The translations under genes were made by a program, and so were the position numbers. From contig NZ_AP025481.1 of the NCBI RefSeq assembly GCF_024347435.1, forward strand, positions 1,240,001 to 1,304,000: DNA of 64,000 bases. The letters run 5' to 3'. Below, piece by piece: positions 1 to 8,385 of this stretch (within the stretch, counting starts at the first letter, position 1; every line of letters starts with the position of its first letter). The stretch is from Vibrio cyclitrophicus. GTDB lineage: Bacteria; Pseudomonadota; Gammaproteobacteria; Enterobacterales; Vibrionaceae. Below the pieces are notes generated by a model that saw only the letters and a program-made list of their open reading frames with translations, ran no database searches and was not told the DNA's origin.

Positions 1-2
1 AA

Positions 3-851
3 ATTACAGACCTCAACGGTAAGCCACTGAGTGATAACGGCGTAAACTTCCCTGAGCGTGGTGAAGACGCCAAGCACCCAAGAGGCATGGCATTTTGGAA
101 TACGTTGAATGAAGCCATTCAAGCTGAGCCAGTAGCAGAGCGCGATCGTATGATGCACGACATGCTACGTCCATTAGGTATTGAAAAAGGTAAAGCGTTT
201 ACGCCATCAGTTCAGCAGCGTGACATCTTAGAGCAAGCTGTCGTCATGGGTGAAGCTATGGTTAAGAACATCGACTTCAACAAAACGGAACGCTTGCCAC
301 ACGCAGCTTACGGTAATGAAGGTAATTCGTGGGAAATAGCAACAGCTTCGACTCCGAACCAAGATCGTGACTACGGTATGGATCTCGATGGACGTGCGGC
401 TTGGTTTTATGAAGCGGTGACCAACGATATTGCGATGCACGGTTTCGAAAACGGCGGTTGGGGTCAGATCTACCTAGACAACTACCGTGATGACAATGCA
501 AATGGGCTTAATGGCAGCAATCACTATACTTTGACGTTGGATGGCGATGTTAATTTCGCCGATTTGTTCTGGACAATCACTGTTTATAACGTTGAGAACC
601 GCGCCATCATCGACAACGACATTGAGCGTGCCGATGTAGGTTCAAACATCGAAGGAACGGTCAAAGACGCACAAGGTAATTACACCTTCCACTTCTCGCC
701 AACTAAACCAGCAGGTGTGAATGAGGCTAACTGGGTGCAAACCCGAGAAGACGAAAACTGGTTTGTTTACTTCCGTGCCTACTCACCAAGTAAAGCGTTT
801 GTAACGCAGCAGCCAGAAACCTTATTGCCTAACTTCAAGCGTGTGAACTGA
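3..851 (+). CDS. DUF1254/DUF1214 domain protein, 5'-truncated
   Basis: The reading frame is open from the first complete codon of the window, so the gene starts upstream and only its C-terminal part is here. The end holds a DUF1214-type domain, with a conserved region around the GGWGQIYLDNYRDD segment, aromatic beta-strand segments (LFWTITVYN, NWFVYFRAYSP) and a typical proline-rich C-terminus (LLPNFKRVN). Proteins of this family usually carry an N-terminal DUF1254 domain and are often exported; both would lie outside the window. The biochemical role of the family is not established. An internal ATG at 87 exists, but the open frame upstream of it matches family sequence, so it is not taken as the start. 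It converges on the lyase gene, with a bidirectional terminator between. Confidence 0.8.
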   Translation: MTDLNGKPLSDNGVNFPERGEDAKHPRGMAFWNTLNEAIQAEPVAERDRMMHDMLRPLGIEKGKAFTPSVQQRDILEQAVVMGEAMVKNIDFNKTERLPHAAYGNEGNSWEIATASTPNQDRDYGMDLDGRAAWFYEAVTNDIAMHGFENGGWGQIYLDNYRDDNANGLNGSNHYTLTLDGDVNFADLFWTITVYNVENRAIIDNDIERADVGSNIEGTVKDAQGNYTFHFSPTKPAGVNEANWVQTREDENWFVYFRAYSPSKAFVTQQPETLLPNFKRVN

Positions 852-921
852 TCATCAAAAGCAAGTCACATATGATCTGTTCACGCCACAAATAACTATC
901 AGGCTTACAGATCAAAACAAA

Positions 922-948
922 AGAGGAGCCTCAGGGTTCCTCTTTTTT
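922..948. terminator. Bidirectional Rho-independent terminator
   Basis: A 9-bp stem (AGAGGAGCC / GGTTCCTCT, one G-U pair) with a TCAG loop is followed by six T on the plus strand and preceded by A-rich sequence. It lies between the converging DUF1214 gene and the lyase gene and can serve both. Confidence 0.85.
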
Positions 949-1031
949 ACTTTGGCTAAATAGTAAAAACTAAGGGAATCGTCTTAGGAACCTAACCCAA
1001 GGTGAAGAGTCGATGGAAAGTAGCTAACAAG

Positions 1032-3038
1032 TTAATCAGCGACGAATAAAGTAACACCCGTTTCTTGGTTAATTGAAATGGATTGCGCTACTCCATTTCT
1101 TATCAACCTTAGACTGATAACATCCGAGCACCACTCGATATCAGAAACTCGAACCTCATCGTTTTGCGTCAAATTATGTACCGTGGCAACTTTAAGAACC
1201 GCTTCTTGGCTACGCAAAATCGTGTAAGCTAAATCACTGGTTGCAGGGTTGTCTGGCGCATACCCCAACAACAGAGTCGCTGAACTATCCGTTATCAGCT
1301 GCTGATTAAATTCGGTTTGTCCATCAATCGAATAACGTAAATTAGTGGACGCTTTAAGAGGCATCTCATGGCAACTCGTCATTCTTGCTAAAGGCCCATC
1401 TAGTGGATTGTCGCAACCTTGTGCCTCTGCCAAAGCACAGTGTTGTCCTCTGATATGCCAGACCAAATCCAACTGTTGTTGGTGAGGATTTTCCGCGGTA
1501 TTGAATTCAATCGCCACATCCCCTAACCACAGAATTTGACGACGAAACACAACGTCTTTGTACGCGGCTAAATCCCACTGAACAATAGTATGGCTATCGA
1601 CCGTCGGTAACTCACCACACCAATCTGTTTGTGTGTCTAACCATTCGTAGGACTGTTCTTTTACAAACGTATTCACCTGAGGGTTGGCTGGCGGTTGATT
1701 CTTCTGATTCACCGCCAAGGTGTTGTGCGTCACCGTATTTTTATAATACCCATAATGCAGTTCAGCACCGTACCCTGTTGTTCCCAAGTCAGGCAAAATT
1801 TCTTTACCATTTCGAGTAACGATCATCCCTAGTCGATCATAGTGATCATGCTCACCACCATACGGAGAGTGCTTAATTAATAGCATGTTATCGTGCTCTC
1901 GATCGTGCATGATCGTGACGCCTGATTGTTCTGCATGAATAGACTGGCACATGAGCAGCTCTGCCACAGGTAATGCATCAACACCGTACAACAGTGCGTC
2001 GATATTGTTGCGTGGCTTATCTTGATAGATGCTCTGCAACGCCGATGCAAATAAAGGGTCTCTGAACTCACGATACCCGAATTCGAACAAGTGGCTATGA
2101 GTTAACTTCTCTTGACCCGCAATACAGTCGTTCAGACGTGGAAAGTCACCCGTATTGATGAGTAGCTTGAGCGGGAACGCCAACATGGTATGGAAGTTTG
2201 GTACCGATTGTAGTGAGTACTCTGTTTTACATGCCATTTTTTCGAAATTCAGAAGTGCTTGTAAAGCGTAGTAATGATAATGGATAGAACCTTCAAACCA
2301 TAAGCCCTCCCCCTTTACACCATACTCTAACTGATACTTCAAGCCATAAGGCGTGCTCACCGCAAAGTCGATGAATTTTCGGTCACCAAGTATCAAGCCT
2401 ATCACACCAATAGTCGCAGAAATTTTCATTTCATGGTTATGCAATTGATCAGCTCGATGTTGCATCAGGAATTCAGCGCCTTCGCGTAACAAGCGCTGTT
2501 CAATAAACAATTGCTCTTCGGTATTCAACTGATCTTTAACGAAATCATAGCCTCGGGCAAAATCAATATTGCAATTCGCTTCGCAAAGAGTCTGCGCGTT
2601 TGCTTTGCCTGGACCATTGTATGGAATACCGCCATGTTCTTCGTAATTCGGGTAGTATTCAGCATAACCTAATAAGATCTCACGAACTTTTTCGAAGTAT
2701 TTGCGGTCTTGAGTAATGTGCCAAAGCAAGCCTAGGTCATTACACGCTTTCGAATTGAGCCCATTAAGCCAACGCCACCATGCTCCGTCATAAGGTTCCC
2801 CAGTAAGCACCTCGCCATCAACAGGGCATACATGTTCAGTGGGTCGGTCTCTATCCCAACTTAAGCGAACCCCATGCGTGGGGCAAAAATAATATAAATT
2901 CCATGTTGCGCGGGCATCAGGTGGAACGAGAGTATCTGAAGTAAGCACAACCTGATTATCTTGAATAATTTGTTCGATTATCTCTTGGCTGGCATTTTGA
3001 CGAATGACCGCCATTTCCTGAGAGGTAAACTGCAGCAT
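1032..3038 (-). CDS. Heparinase II/III-fold polysaccharide lyase (oligouronide lyase)
   Basis: This 668-residue protein has the layout of heparinase II/III-like lyases (PL12/PL15/PL17/PL21 and related families): an alpha/alpha barrel in the first half and a beta-sandwich in the second. Visible landmarks are NHE at 201-203, a His/Tyr-rich stretch SIHYHYYAL at about 251-259, GGEHDHYDRLG at 394-404 and THNT at 437-440, where catalytic His/Tyr and Asn/His residues sit in the fold. Near residues 52-73 a CPTHG...HVCP pattern resembles a small zinc-binding knuckle. No signal peptide is seen, so it should be cytosolic and act on imported oligomers. It is the last gene of the operon with uxaC (9-nt gap) and the symporter. 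The partner genes suggest a galacturonate- or glucuronate-containing substrate rather than alginate; this is inference. The fold call is firm, the substrate is not. Confidence 0.8.
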   Translation of the reverse strand: MLQFTSQEMAVIRQNASQEIIEQIIQDNQVVLTSDTLVPPDARATWNLYYFCPTHGVRLSWDRDRPTEHVCPVDGEVLTGEPYDGAWWRWLNGLNSKACNDLGLLWHITQDRKYFEKVREILLGYAEYYPNYEEHGGIPYNGPGKANAQTLCEANCNIDFARGYDFVKDQLNTEEQLFIEQRLLREGAEFLMQHRADQLHNHEMKISATIGVIGLILGDRKFIDFAVSTPYGLKYQLEYGVKGEGLWFEGSIHYHYYALQALLNFEKMACKTEYSLQSVPNFHTMLAFPLKLLINTGDFPRLNDCIAGQEKLTHSHLFEFGYREFRDPLFASALQSIYQDKPRNNIDALLYGVDALPVAELLMCQSIHAEQSGVTIMHDREHDNMLLIKHSPYGGEHDHYDRLGMIVTRNGKEILPDLGTTGYGAELHYGYYKNTVTHNTLAVNQKNQPPANPQVNTFVKEQSYEWLDTQTDWCGELPTVDSHTIVQWDLAAYKDVVFRRQILWLGDVAIEFNTAENPHQQQLDLVWHIRGQHCALAEAQGCDNPLDGPLARMTSCHEMPLKASTNLRYSIDGQTEFNQQLITDSSATLLLGYAPDNPATSDLAYTILRSQEAVLKVATVHNLTQNDEVRVSDIEWCSDVISLRLIRNGVAQSISINQETGVTLFVAD

Positions 3039-3047
3039 AATGGATAC

Positions 3048-4472
3048 CTATACTAAATCTTTAGATGGATGAAAATTGAAGTATTGTTTGGCATTTTGAT
3101 AACAGATATTCTCGACACTCTGTTTAAGCAAAGGCTCATCATTCGGTAATTCCCCGTCATCGACCCACTTACCGAGTAAGTTACATAAAATGCGACGAAA
3201 ATAGTCATGACGAGAGAGTGACAATACGCTGCGAGAGTCGGTTAACATTCCGACAAAGCGTCCTAGAGCCCCTAAATTTGCTAGATCTTGAAGTTGTTTT
3301 TCCATACCCGCCTTATGATCGTTAAACCACCACGCAGAACCAAGCTGGACTTTACCTGGCTGCGCATCACTGTCTTGAAAGGCGCCTATGATTGACCCAA
3401 GCACTGAGCTATCTTTCGGGTTAAGGCTATATACGATAGTCTGAGGGAGTTGGCGGTCTTGATCTAACAAACTCAATAAATGACTCAGGTTTTCTGCAAT
3501 TGGGTTGTCACTGATAACACTGAAACCCGTACCGCCACCTAGATCATCAAAGCGCCGCTTATTCACATTAATTAACACTCCAATATGAATTTGCATCGAC
3601 CAACCATGCTTATGATAAGCCTTGCCAAGCACTTCAAAAACGGCCGTCTTAAACTGCGAGATTTCTTCACTATTCAGCGCATCACCACGTTTGACCTTTG
3701 CTATAGCTTGATCAAGTACATCAGGGTGATAGTGTGAAAAATCTACAACTTTTAACCCTAAGTCAGATAATCGACAGTTATGCTGGGCAAAATAGTCCAC
3801 ACGAGACGTGATTGCTTGAGCGTAGCTTGCAAAATCGACGACATTAATGTCAGTGATGAACGCCAGTGAATTGAGTGTCTTTTGAAAATTACTTTGATTC
3901 TCTATTTCAATCAGACTGTCAGCACGAAATGTCGGCAAGACTTGTACAGAAAATTCTGAACGATTCAGTTTATCGTGATAACTCAAATCGCTAAGTGGAT
4001 CATCCGTAGTGCACAAGGTATCGACTCGACTCTCTTTAAGCAGGCTTTGGAATCGGTGAGACTCTTGGCTGAGTTTTTGATTACAGTGTTGCCAAATAAC
4101 CGCGCAATTCTCTGAGTTGAGTAGTAAATCGAGACCGAAGTATTTCTTAAGCTCCAAATGACACCAGTGATACAGCGGATTGCCGATAAGATACGGCATG
4201 GTCTCACACCACTTTTGAAACTTTTCATAATCACTCGCATCACCTGTGATGTAATACTCATTGACTCCGTTACTTCGTAATGCACGCCACAAGTAGTGAT
4301 CGCAACTTAACCAAGCCTGAGCAATATTGTCGTATTGATGGTTGTCATAAATCTCTTTGGCATCTAAGTGGTTGTGATAATCAATAATGGGAAGCCCTGC
4401 CGCGTAATCGTGATATAAACGCTTGGCAGTGTCCCCCTGCAATAGAAAATCTTTATGTATGTATGAAGACAT
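3048..4472 (-). CDS. uxaC: Glucuronate/galacturonate isomerase UxaC
   Basis: The 474-residue product matches uronate isomerase (EC 5.3.1.12) over its full length. It converts D-glucuronate to D-fructuronate and D-galacturonate to D-tagaturonate in the cytosol. The N-terminal DYHNHLDAKEIYDN segment (His33 and His35) is the metal-site motif of this amidohydrolase-superfamily enzyme, and later segments such as LTDSRSVLSLSRHDYFRR are characteristic. It lies between the symporter and the lyase in one transcription unit. In this context it would handle the saturated uronate left at the end of lyase digestion. The next enzymes (UxaA/UxaB or UxuA/UxuB) are not in the window. Confidence 0.95.
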   Translation of the reverse strand: MSSYIHKDFLLQGDTAKRLYHDYAAGLPIIDYHNHLDAKEIYDNHQYDNIAQAWLSCDHYLWRALRSNGVNEYYITGDASDYEKFQKWCETMPYLIGNPLYHWCHLELKKYFGLDLLLNSENCAVIWQHCNQKLSQESHRFQSLLKESRVDTLCTTDDPLSDLSYHDKLNRSEFSVQVLPTFRADSLIEIENQSNFQKTLNSLAFITDINVVDFASYAQAITSRVDYFAQHNCRLSDLGLKVVDFSHYHPDVLDQAIAKVKRGDALNSEEISQFKTAVFEVLGKAYHKHGWSMQIHIGVLINVNKRRFDDLGGGTGFSVISDNPIAENLSHLLSLLDQDRQLPQTIVYSLNPKDSSVLGSIIGAFQDSDAQPGKVQLGSAWWFNDHKAGMEKQLQDLANLGALGRFVGMLTDSRSVLSLSRHDYFRRILCNLLGKWVDDGELPNDEPLLKQSVENICYQNAKQYFNFHPSKDLV

Positions 4473-4570
4473 AATTCAAACTCTTGTAGAAAACTGTATT
4501 GATAAACTTTAGGGAAAAATTCATTCATGAAATTGTTTCCTAAAGCCCCTCTACGAGGTGGTTCATATAA

Positions 4571-4592
4571 GCCAGAGAGTGTCCCCTCTGGC
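4571..4592 (-). other. Intercistronic hairpin between symporter gene and uxaC
   Basis: A perfect 7-bp inverted repeat GCCAGAG...CTCTGGC with an 8-nt loop lies in the 159-nt gap between the symporter gene and uxaC. On the minus strand it is followed only by TTATATG, so it is a weak terminator at best. It could reduce uxaC/lyase expression relative to the symporter or protect the mRNA 3' end; that role is inferred from position. Confidence 0.5.
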
Positions 4593-4631
4593 CTATACCC
4601 TTGTTACTTTTACATGGCTAGCTATTGCCGA

Positions 4632-6398
4632 TTACTTGGATGTAGACATTTCTAAACGAGGCGTTTTCCTCGCACTTTTCAATAACAGAGAACCCACAGT
4701 AACAATCACTGCGCCACAGAAGATAAAGGCCATGCGACCCCAGAACGGATTCGGGATTAGTACCATCGCCGTTACAAGTGCACCGAAAACCAGAATGAGT
4801 TTGCCTAGCATGTCGCGTTGTTGGCGATCCATTTCATCTTGTCCTTCCTCTTCGATAACAGGAGTCGCAACATCACTCCAAAACTCTTTAAGTTCTGTGT
4901 TTCGTTCACCCACTGGCTCTTTGTAGAACTTAGTTGTTAGACAGAAGAAACCACCCGTGATCACAAGGTGACCAATAACCCCAAGTAGAACTTTTAGGTC
5001 ACTCGCTTCACGTCCTGTGAACGGAACTTCTAGGTTTAATAGATTGGCAACGACATCTGCTGTAAGCACAAAACTCACGATGTAAGACACCAACATGCCC
5101 ACAGCCAATGTCGCCCAGGCTGCCCAGTCGGGCGTTTTCTTAATAAACATACCGAAGAATAACGGCACTAGAATCGGCATCTGTAACAGCGTACTTACGT
5201 ACATCATTGCGTCGAAAAGGCTCAAGCCACGAAGAGAGTTAATGAACAGAGCCACCATGATGATCAATATGCCGAAGACCATAGTCATGAATTGACTCAC
5301 TCGCATCAACTTCTTGTCATCCGCGTTTTTGTCTATGATTGGTGCGTAAAAGTTACGCACGAACACACCTGAATTTCGGTTTAGACCTGAATCCATTGAA
5401 GACATTGTTGCCGCAAATACAGCCGACATAAGCAGTCCCACCATACCAACCGGCATGACGTTTTCGACAAACACTAGGTAAACTGCATCCGCTGCTTTAC
5501 TACCAAGTTCAGCCGCATGTACAGTTGCCGCTTCAGGATAGATAATTGCCGTTACCCAGGGTGGTAAGAACCAAATCGCCGGCCCAATCAGCATTAATAC
5601 GAACGCAAGTAGGGCGGCTTTACGTGCGTTAGTAGAGTCTTTTGCCGTTAAGAAGCGATAAGAATCTTGCATGTTGTTGATGTTTTGCAATTGCTTAACG
5701 AACATGAAGATAAACCAAGATACGAACAGCAATGGATAGTTCATATCAGAGCCCATGACACTGTCGGCAGGGAATTGCTCGATAAGATTCGCTGGGCCAC
5801 CAATTTTTGCCAATGCAGCTACCGCACAAACCACGGTCACCGCCATTATCACAACCATTTGTACAAAGTCTGAAGCTACTACACCCCACGCTCCGCCCAA
5901 CACCGAAATAAAGAGAACAATCAAACCAGTCACAACGATCGTGGTTTCGATATCAACTTTAAACACAGCACTAACGAAAAGTGCGAGACCATTTAGCCAA
6001 ATACCGGTGTAGACCACGCTTGTCGGCATTGTTGCCCACGTAAACACTTGTTCATTCGTTGCACCGAAGCGACGACGCACACCTTCAATAGGTGTAACAA
6101 CACGCATTTGTCGAAAGCGGTATGAAAAGAACAACCACGAAAGTAGAAAGCCAAATGCGTTCGCCATGAAAATAACCATGATTGGGAACCCATCGGTAAA
6201 AGCTTTACCCGCAGCGCCAGTAAATGTCCAGGCACTAAACTGCGTCATGAATGCGGTAGAGCCAACCATCCACCACAACATCTTGCCTCCTCCACGAAAG
6301 TAATCACTGGTAGAACTGCCTGCAAAACGTTTGAAGATGACGCCAATCGCTATCATAAAGATAAAGTAGACACCAACAACGAGCATGTCGATATTCAT
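4632..6398 (-). CDS. SSS-family sodium:solute symporter, probably for uronides
   Basis: A 588-residue polytopic membrane protein of the SSS/SGLT family (sodium-coupled uptake). The start MNIDMLVVGVYFIFM opens the first membrane segment, followed by the family-typical cytoplasmic stretch FKRFAGSSTSDYFRGGGKM and later GAWGVVASDFVQM, a segment typical of the family. A hydrophilic region of about 40 residues lies before the last two membrane segments. The start is supported by AAGGGG six bases upstream. It is the first gene of the symporter-uxaC-lyase operon, and a KdgR-like site lies 46-60 bases before the start. SSS relatives in alginate-degrading vibrios import oligouronides, so the likely cargo here is an oligouronide or free uronate; the cargo is inference. 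Confidence 0.85.
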   Translation of the reverse strand: MNIDMLVVGVYFIFMIAIGVIFKRFAGSSTSDYFRGGGKMLWWMVGSTAFMTQFSAWTFTGAAGKAFTDGFPIMVIFMANAFGFLLSWLFFSYRFRQMRVVTPIEGVRRRFGATNEQVFTWATMPTSVVYTGIWLNGLALFVSAVFKVDIETTIVVTGLIVLFISVLGGAWGVVASDFVQMVVIMAVTVVCAVAALAKIGGPANLIEQFPADSVMGSDMNYPLLFVSWFIFMFVKQLQNINNMQDSYRFLTAKDSTNARKAALLAFVLMLIGPAIWFLPPWVTAIIYPEAATVHAAELGSKAADAVYLVFVENVMPVGMVGLLMSAVFAATMSSMDSGLNRNSGVFVRNFYAPIIDKNADDKKLMRVSQFMTMVFGILIIMVALFINSLRGLSLFDAMMYVSTLLQMPILVPLFFGMFIKKTPDWAAWATLAVGMLVSYIVSFVLTADVVANLLNLEVPFTGREASDLKVLLGVIGHLVITGGFFCLTTKFYKEPVGERNTELKEFWSDVATPVIEEEGQDEMDRQQRDMLGKLILVFGALVTAMVLIPNPFWGRMAFIFCGAVIVTVGSLLLKSARKTPRLEMSTSK

Positions 6399-6443
6399 TA
6401 CGAACCCCTTTTCATTATTGTTCCGTTTAAGTGATTTAATTTT

Positions 6444-6458
6444 TAAAATACCGTTTCA
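6444..6458 (-). promoter_or_regulatory. Candidate KdgR operator upstream of symporter operon
   Basis: Read on the minus strand the site is TGAAACGGTATTTTA. The left half equals the enterobacterial KdgR half-site TGAAAC and the right half matches GTTTCA in four of six positions. The spacing is the same as in the stronger site upstream of kduD. It lies 46-60 bases before the symporter start, where a repressor would block transcription. Confidence 0.5.
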
Positions 6459-6753
6459 TTATTACATTAACGATATTTTATTTAAGGGTTTCCTGTGATT
6501 TTTGTGATCCAAACAATGCAAAAGTCATACAAATGAGATCGAGTTTGGATTATTGAGTTCTGCGCTTTTTAATTTAAAAAGATCATTGATGGATATTTAG
6601 ATACATCGTGGCGAGAAGGGGCGAAAATAGATCAAGTAACCTAGGGGTATAGCGACCAAATTACGCGTCTAGGAGGTATACCAAGCCATGACTCAGGCGC
6701 CGATTGCTTTGGTATTAACTAAACATCAGCTATTAGTTATCCAAACTCCTGAT

Positions 6754-6782
6754 ATAAAAAAGCCAGCCTCATTGGGCTGGCT
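6754..6782 (-). terminator. Rho-independent terminator of kduD-ygjV-kdgF-isomerase operon
   Basis: On the minus strand an 8-bp GC-rich stem AGCCAGCC/GGCTGGCT with a six-base loop is followed directly by a T-rich run. It begins 21 bases after the stop codon of the isomerase gene and separates this operon from the symporter operon. The rest of 6399-6753 holds the symporter promoter region and the KdgR-like site, with no gene seen. Confidence 0.9.
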
Positions 6783-6803
6783 CTCTGAAATCAAGCGTTT
6801 CAA

Positions 6804-7442
6804 TTAGTCCAAAAGCGAACGGACATAATCAGCAATTGCTTGGTTTTGGCAATTATCAAAGAAACACTGTTGGAAACGAGGGCTACCCACAGCAGTCTTC
6901 ACTAGATCTTGATCGATAGCGCGCAGTGAATCAATAAAGTTATCCTTCACTACCGCTGCTTTCACCTCATTAAGAAGCGCGGCATTGCGTTGTTGTGGCT
7001 CTGCTCGATCTAACGGGTAACCTTGACCACGCTCACCTGTGAAAGCTTTTTCAAAGATGTAACGAACGTTCAGTTCACCAGCCCAACCAAAACCTTTCGC
7101 AAAAGCGAGCGCGATAGCGTTGCCGTTGTTGATTTGGTTGAACAAGAACGCATCAGAAGGTTCTAAACAGTAACCACAAACCACGCCTGGATGTAAGTTC
7201 AGCGACATCAAAGCACCTTGACCAGTGCCACATCCTGTCACAACAAAGTCAACAGCCTTTGAGTTAATCAGAATGCTCGCCATAATACCTAGATGAATAT
7301 ACGTTAAGTGGTGATCGTTCTCATCTGTCATTCCTAGGTTGAAAACATCGTGACCAAAACCACCAGCAACTGACTCTAGTTCAGCTGATACCATTGCATT
7401 TTTGCCTGCTTGACTGTTTTCCATCATTAATGCGATTTTCAT
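6804..7442 (-). CDS. RpiB/LacAB-family isomerase, probable DKI (unsaturated uronate) isomerase
   Basis: A 212-residue protein of the RpiB/LacA/LacB fold; the GCGTGQG motif (Cys71) is the family's catalytic-cysteine signature. It is about 60 residues longer than RpiB (around 150) and its N-terminus departs from the ribose-5-phosphate enzymes. Long RpiB-type proteins next to kduD and kdgF include DhuI, described for glycosaminoglycan-derived uronates, which does the work of KduI: 4-deoxy-L-threo-5-hexosulose uronate to 3-deoxy-D-glycero-2,5-hexodiulosonate. No kduI is seen here, so this protein most likely fills that step. The start is supported by GGGAG upstream. It is the last gene of its operon, before a strong terminator. 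Function is inferred from family and context. Confidence 0.75.
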   Translation of the reverse strand: MKIALMMENSQAGKNAMVSAELESVAGGFGHDVFNLGMTDENDHHLTYIHLGIMASILINSKAVDFVVTGCGTGQGALMSLNLHPGVVCGYCLEPSDAFLFNQINNGNAIALAFAKGFGWAGELNVRYIFEKAFTGERGQGYPLDRAEPQQRNAALLNEVKAAVVKDNFIDSLRAIDQDLVKTAVGSPRFQQCFFDNCQNQAIADYVRSLLD

Positions 7443-7514
7443 TTACTTTCTCCCGCAGCATTACTGCAAATTTAAAAATTAGTGCTCAAGTGTTCGCTCT
7501 AAAAAATTTAGAGC

Positions 7515-7835
7515 TTAAACAAAGTCTTTACGCATTGGCGTAAAGTTATCAATTAATACGCCGGCTTCTAGGCAAACACAGCCATGTTCGATACCCGGCT
7601 CTTTGTACATAGTGTCGCCTGCGCGCACCACTTTCGTTACATCGCCAATCGTGAACTCAAAGGCTCCCGACAAAACGTATGTGAGCTGCTCATGAGGATG
7701 GGTATGCAACGCACCAACTGCGCCTGTTTCGAAATGAACTTCTACAGCCATCACGTTCTCGCTATGAGCAAGCACCTTGCGGGAAACTCCCGCGCCAAGA
7801 TCTTCCATTTTCACGTCTTCGTTATACACAAACAT
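7515..7835 (-). CDS. kdgF: KdgF, cupin for unsaturated uronate linearisation
   Basis: A 106-residue single-domain cupin with a metal-binding cluster HTHPHEQ (His44, His46, Gln50) and a distal His84, and the usual GDTMYKEPGIEHG segment. KdgF proteins turn the cyclic 4,5-unsaturated uronate released by lyases into the linear 5-keto-4-deoxyuronate. The start codon lies 7 nt after the ygjV stop, so the genes are co-transcribed. It supplies the substrate for the neighbouring isomerase and KduD. Length and motifs match the family fully. Confidence 0.9.
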   Translation of the reverse strand: MFVYNEDVKMEDLGAGVSRKVLAHSENVMAVEVHFETGAVGALHTHPHEQLTYVLSGAFEFTIGDVTKVVRAGDTMYKEPGIEHGCVCLEAGVLIDNFTPMRKDFV

Positions 7836-7842
7836 GTCGTTT

Positions 7843-8367
7843 TTATTCCTGTTGTTGCGGCGTAATTTTGCACTTGGCGTTATCTTGGTATAGACGAAAA
7901 ATAGTAACGAGGTTAATCCCTATCACTGATATTTCCATCAGCGAGCCACCAATTGAACCAATAATCAGATTATTAGTTAGCCAGCATGCAGCTCCCAATA
8001 AAAAGCCGACTCTTAGTGCAATACCATTCAATCTAAATATTGAGTACGTTCCAATAATCGTTCCGGCTAAAGGCAGAAGTTGATACCAATGCTGAGCAAA
8101 ACCGATTCCGCTACCAACTGCGAGGGCAATAAAGAACCCTGCAGCCCACAGCGATTTTGTGTACATAGCAGTGCAAGTCCTGAGTGCTGAAATCAAAGCA
8201 CCGATTGCCGATGTAATAGAACCCAATAATAAAAAGTGGATAAGATGGTTAACGTTCAACATCAACATGACCACTTTGAGCTTTTTGTCGTCCTTCTGGT
8301 AAAAGGTCGAAAGGCCCAGAAGGAAACTTAGTAGCCCTACAGCTTGTGCAACGATCTCGTTAACCAT
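7843..8367 (-). CDS. YgjV-family inner-membrane protein
   Basis: A 174-residue, very hydrophobic protein with about six membrane segments, of the YgjV (Imp-YgjV) family. Function is unknown for the family. In E. coli ygjV lies close to the uxaCA hexuronate genes, and here the homologue sits inside a uronate operon between kduD (18-nt gap) and kdgF (7-nt gap). That repeated neighbourhood hints at a role linked to uronate use, for example transport or membrane accommodation of an intermediate; this is inference from context only. Confidence 0.75.
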   Translation of the reverse strand: MVNEIVAQAVGLLSFLLGLSTFYQKDDKKLKVVMLMLNVNHLIHFLLLGSITSAIGALISALRTCTAMYTKSLWAAGFFIALAVGSGIGFAQHWYQLLPLAGTIIGTYSIFRLNGIALRVGFLLGAACWLTNNLIIGSIGGSLMEISVIGINLVTIFRLYQDNAKCKITPQQQE

Positions 8368-8385
8368 CTTATATTACAAAAATCG

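Noticed and set aside
4527..4539. KdgR-like TGAAATTGTTTCC ahead of uxaC
   Set aside because: The half-sites are two bases too close compared with the 15-bp KdgR core, so dimer binding is unlikely.
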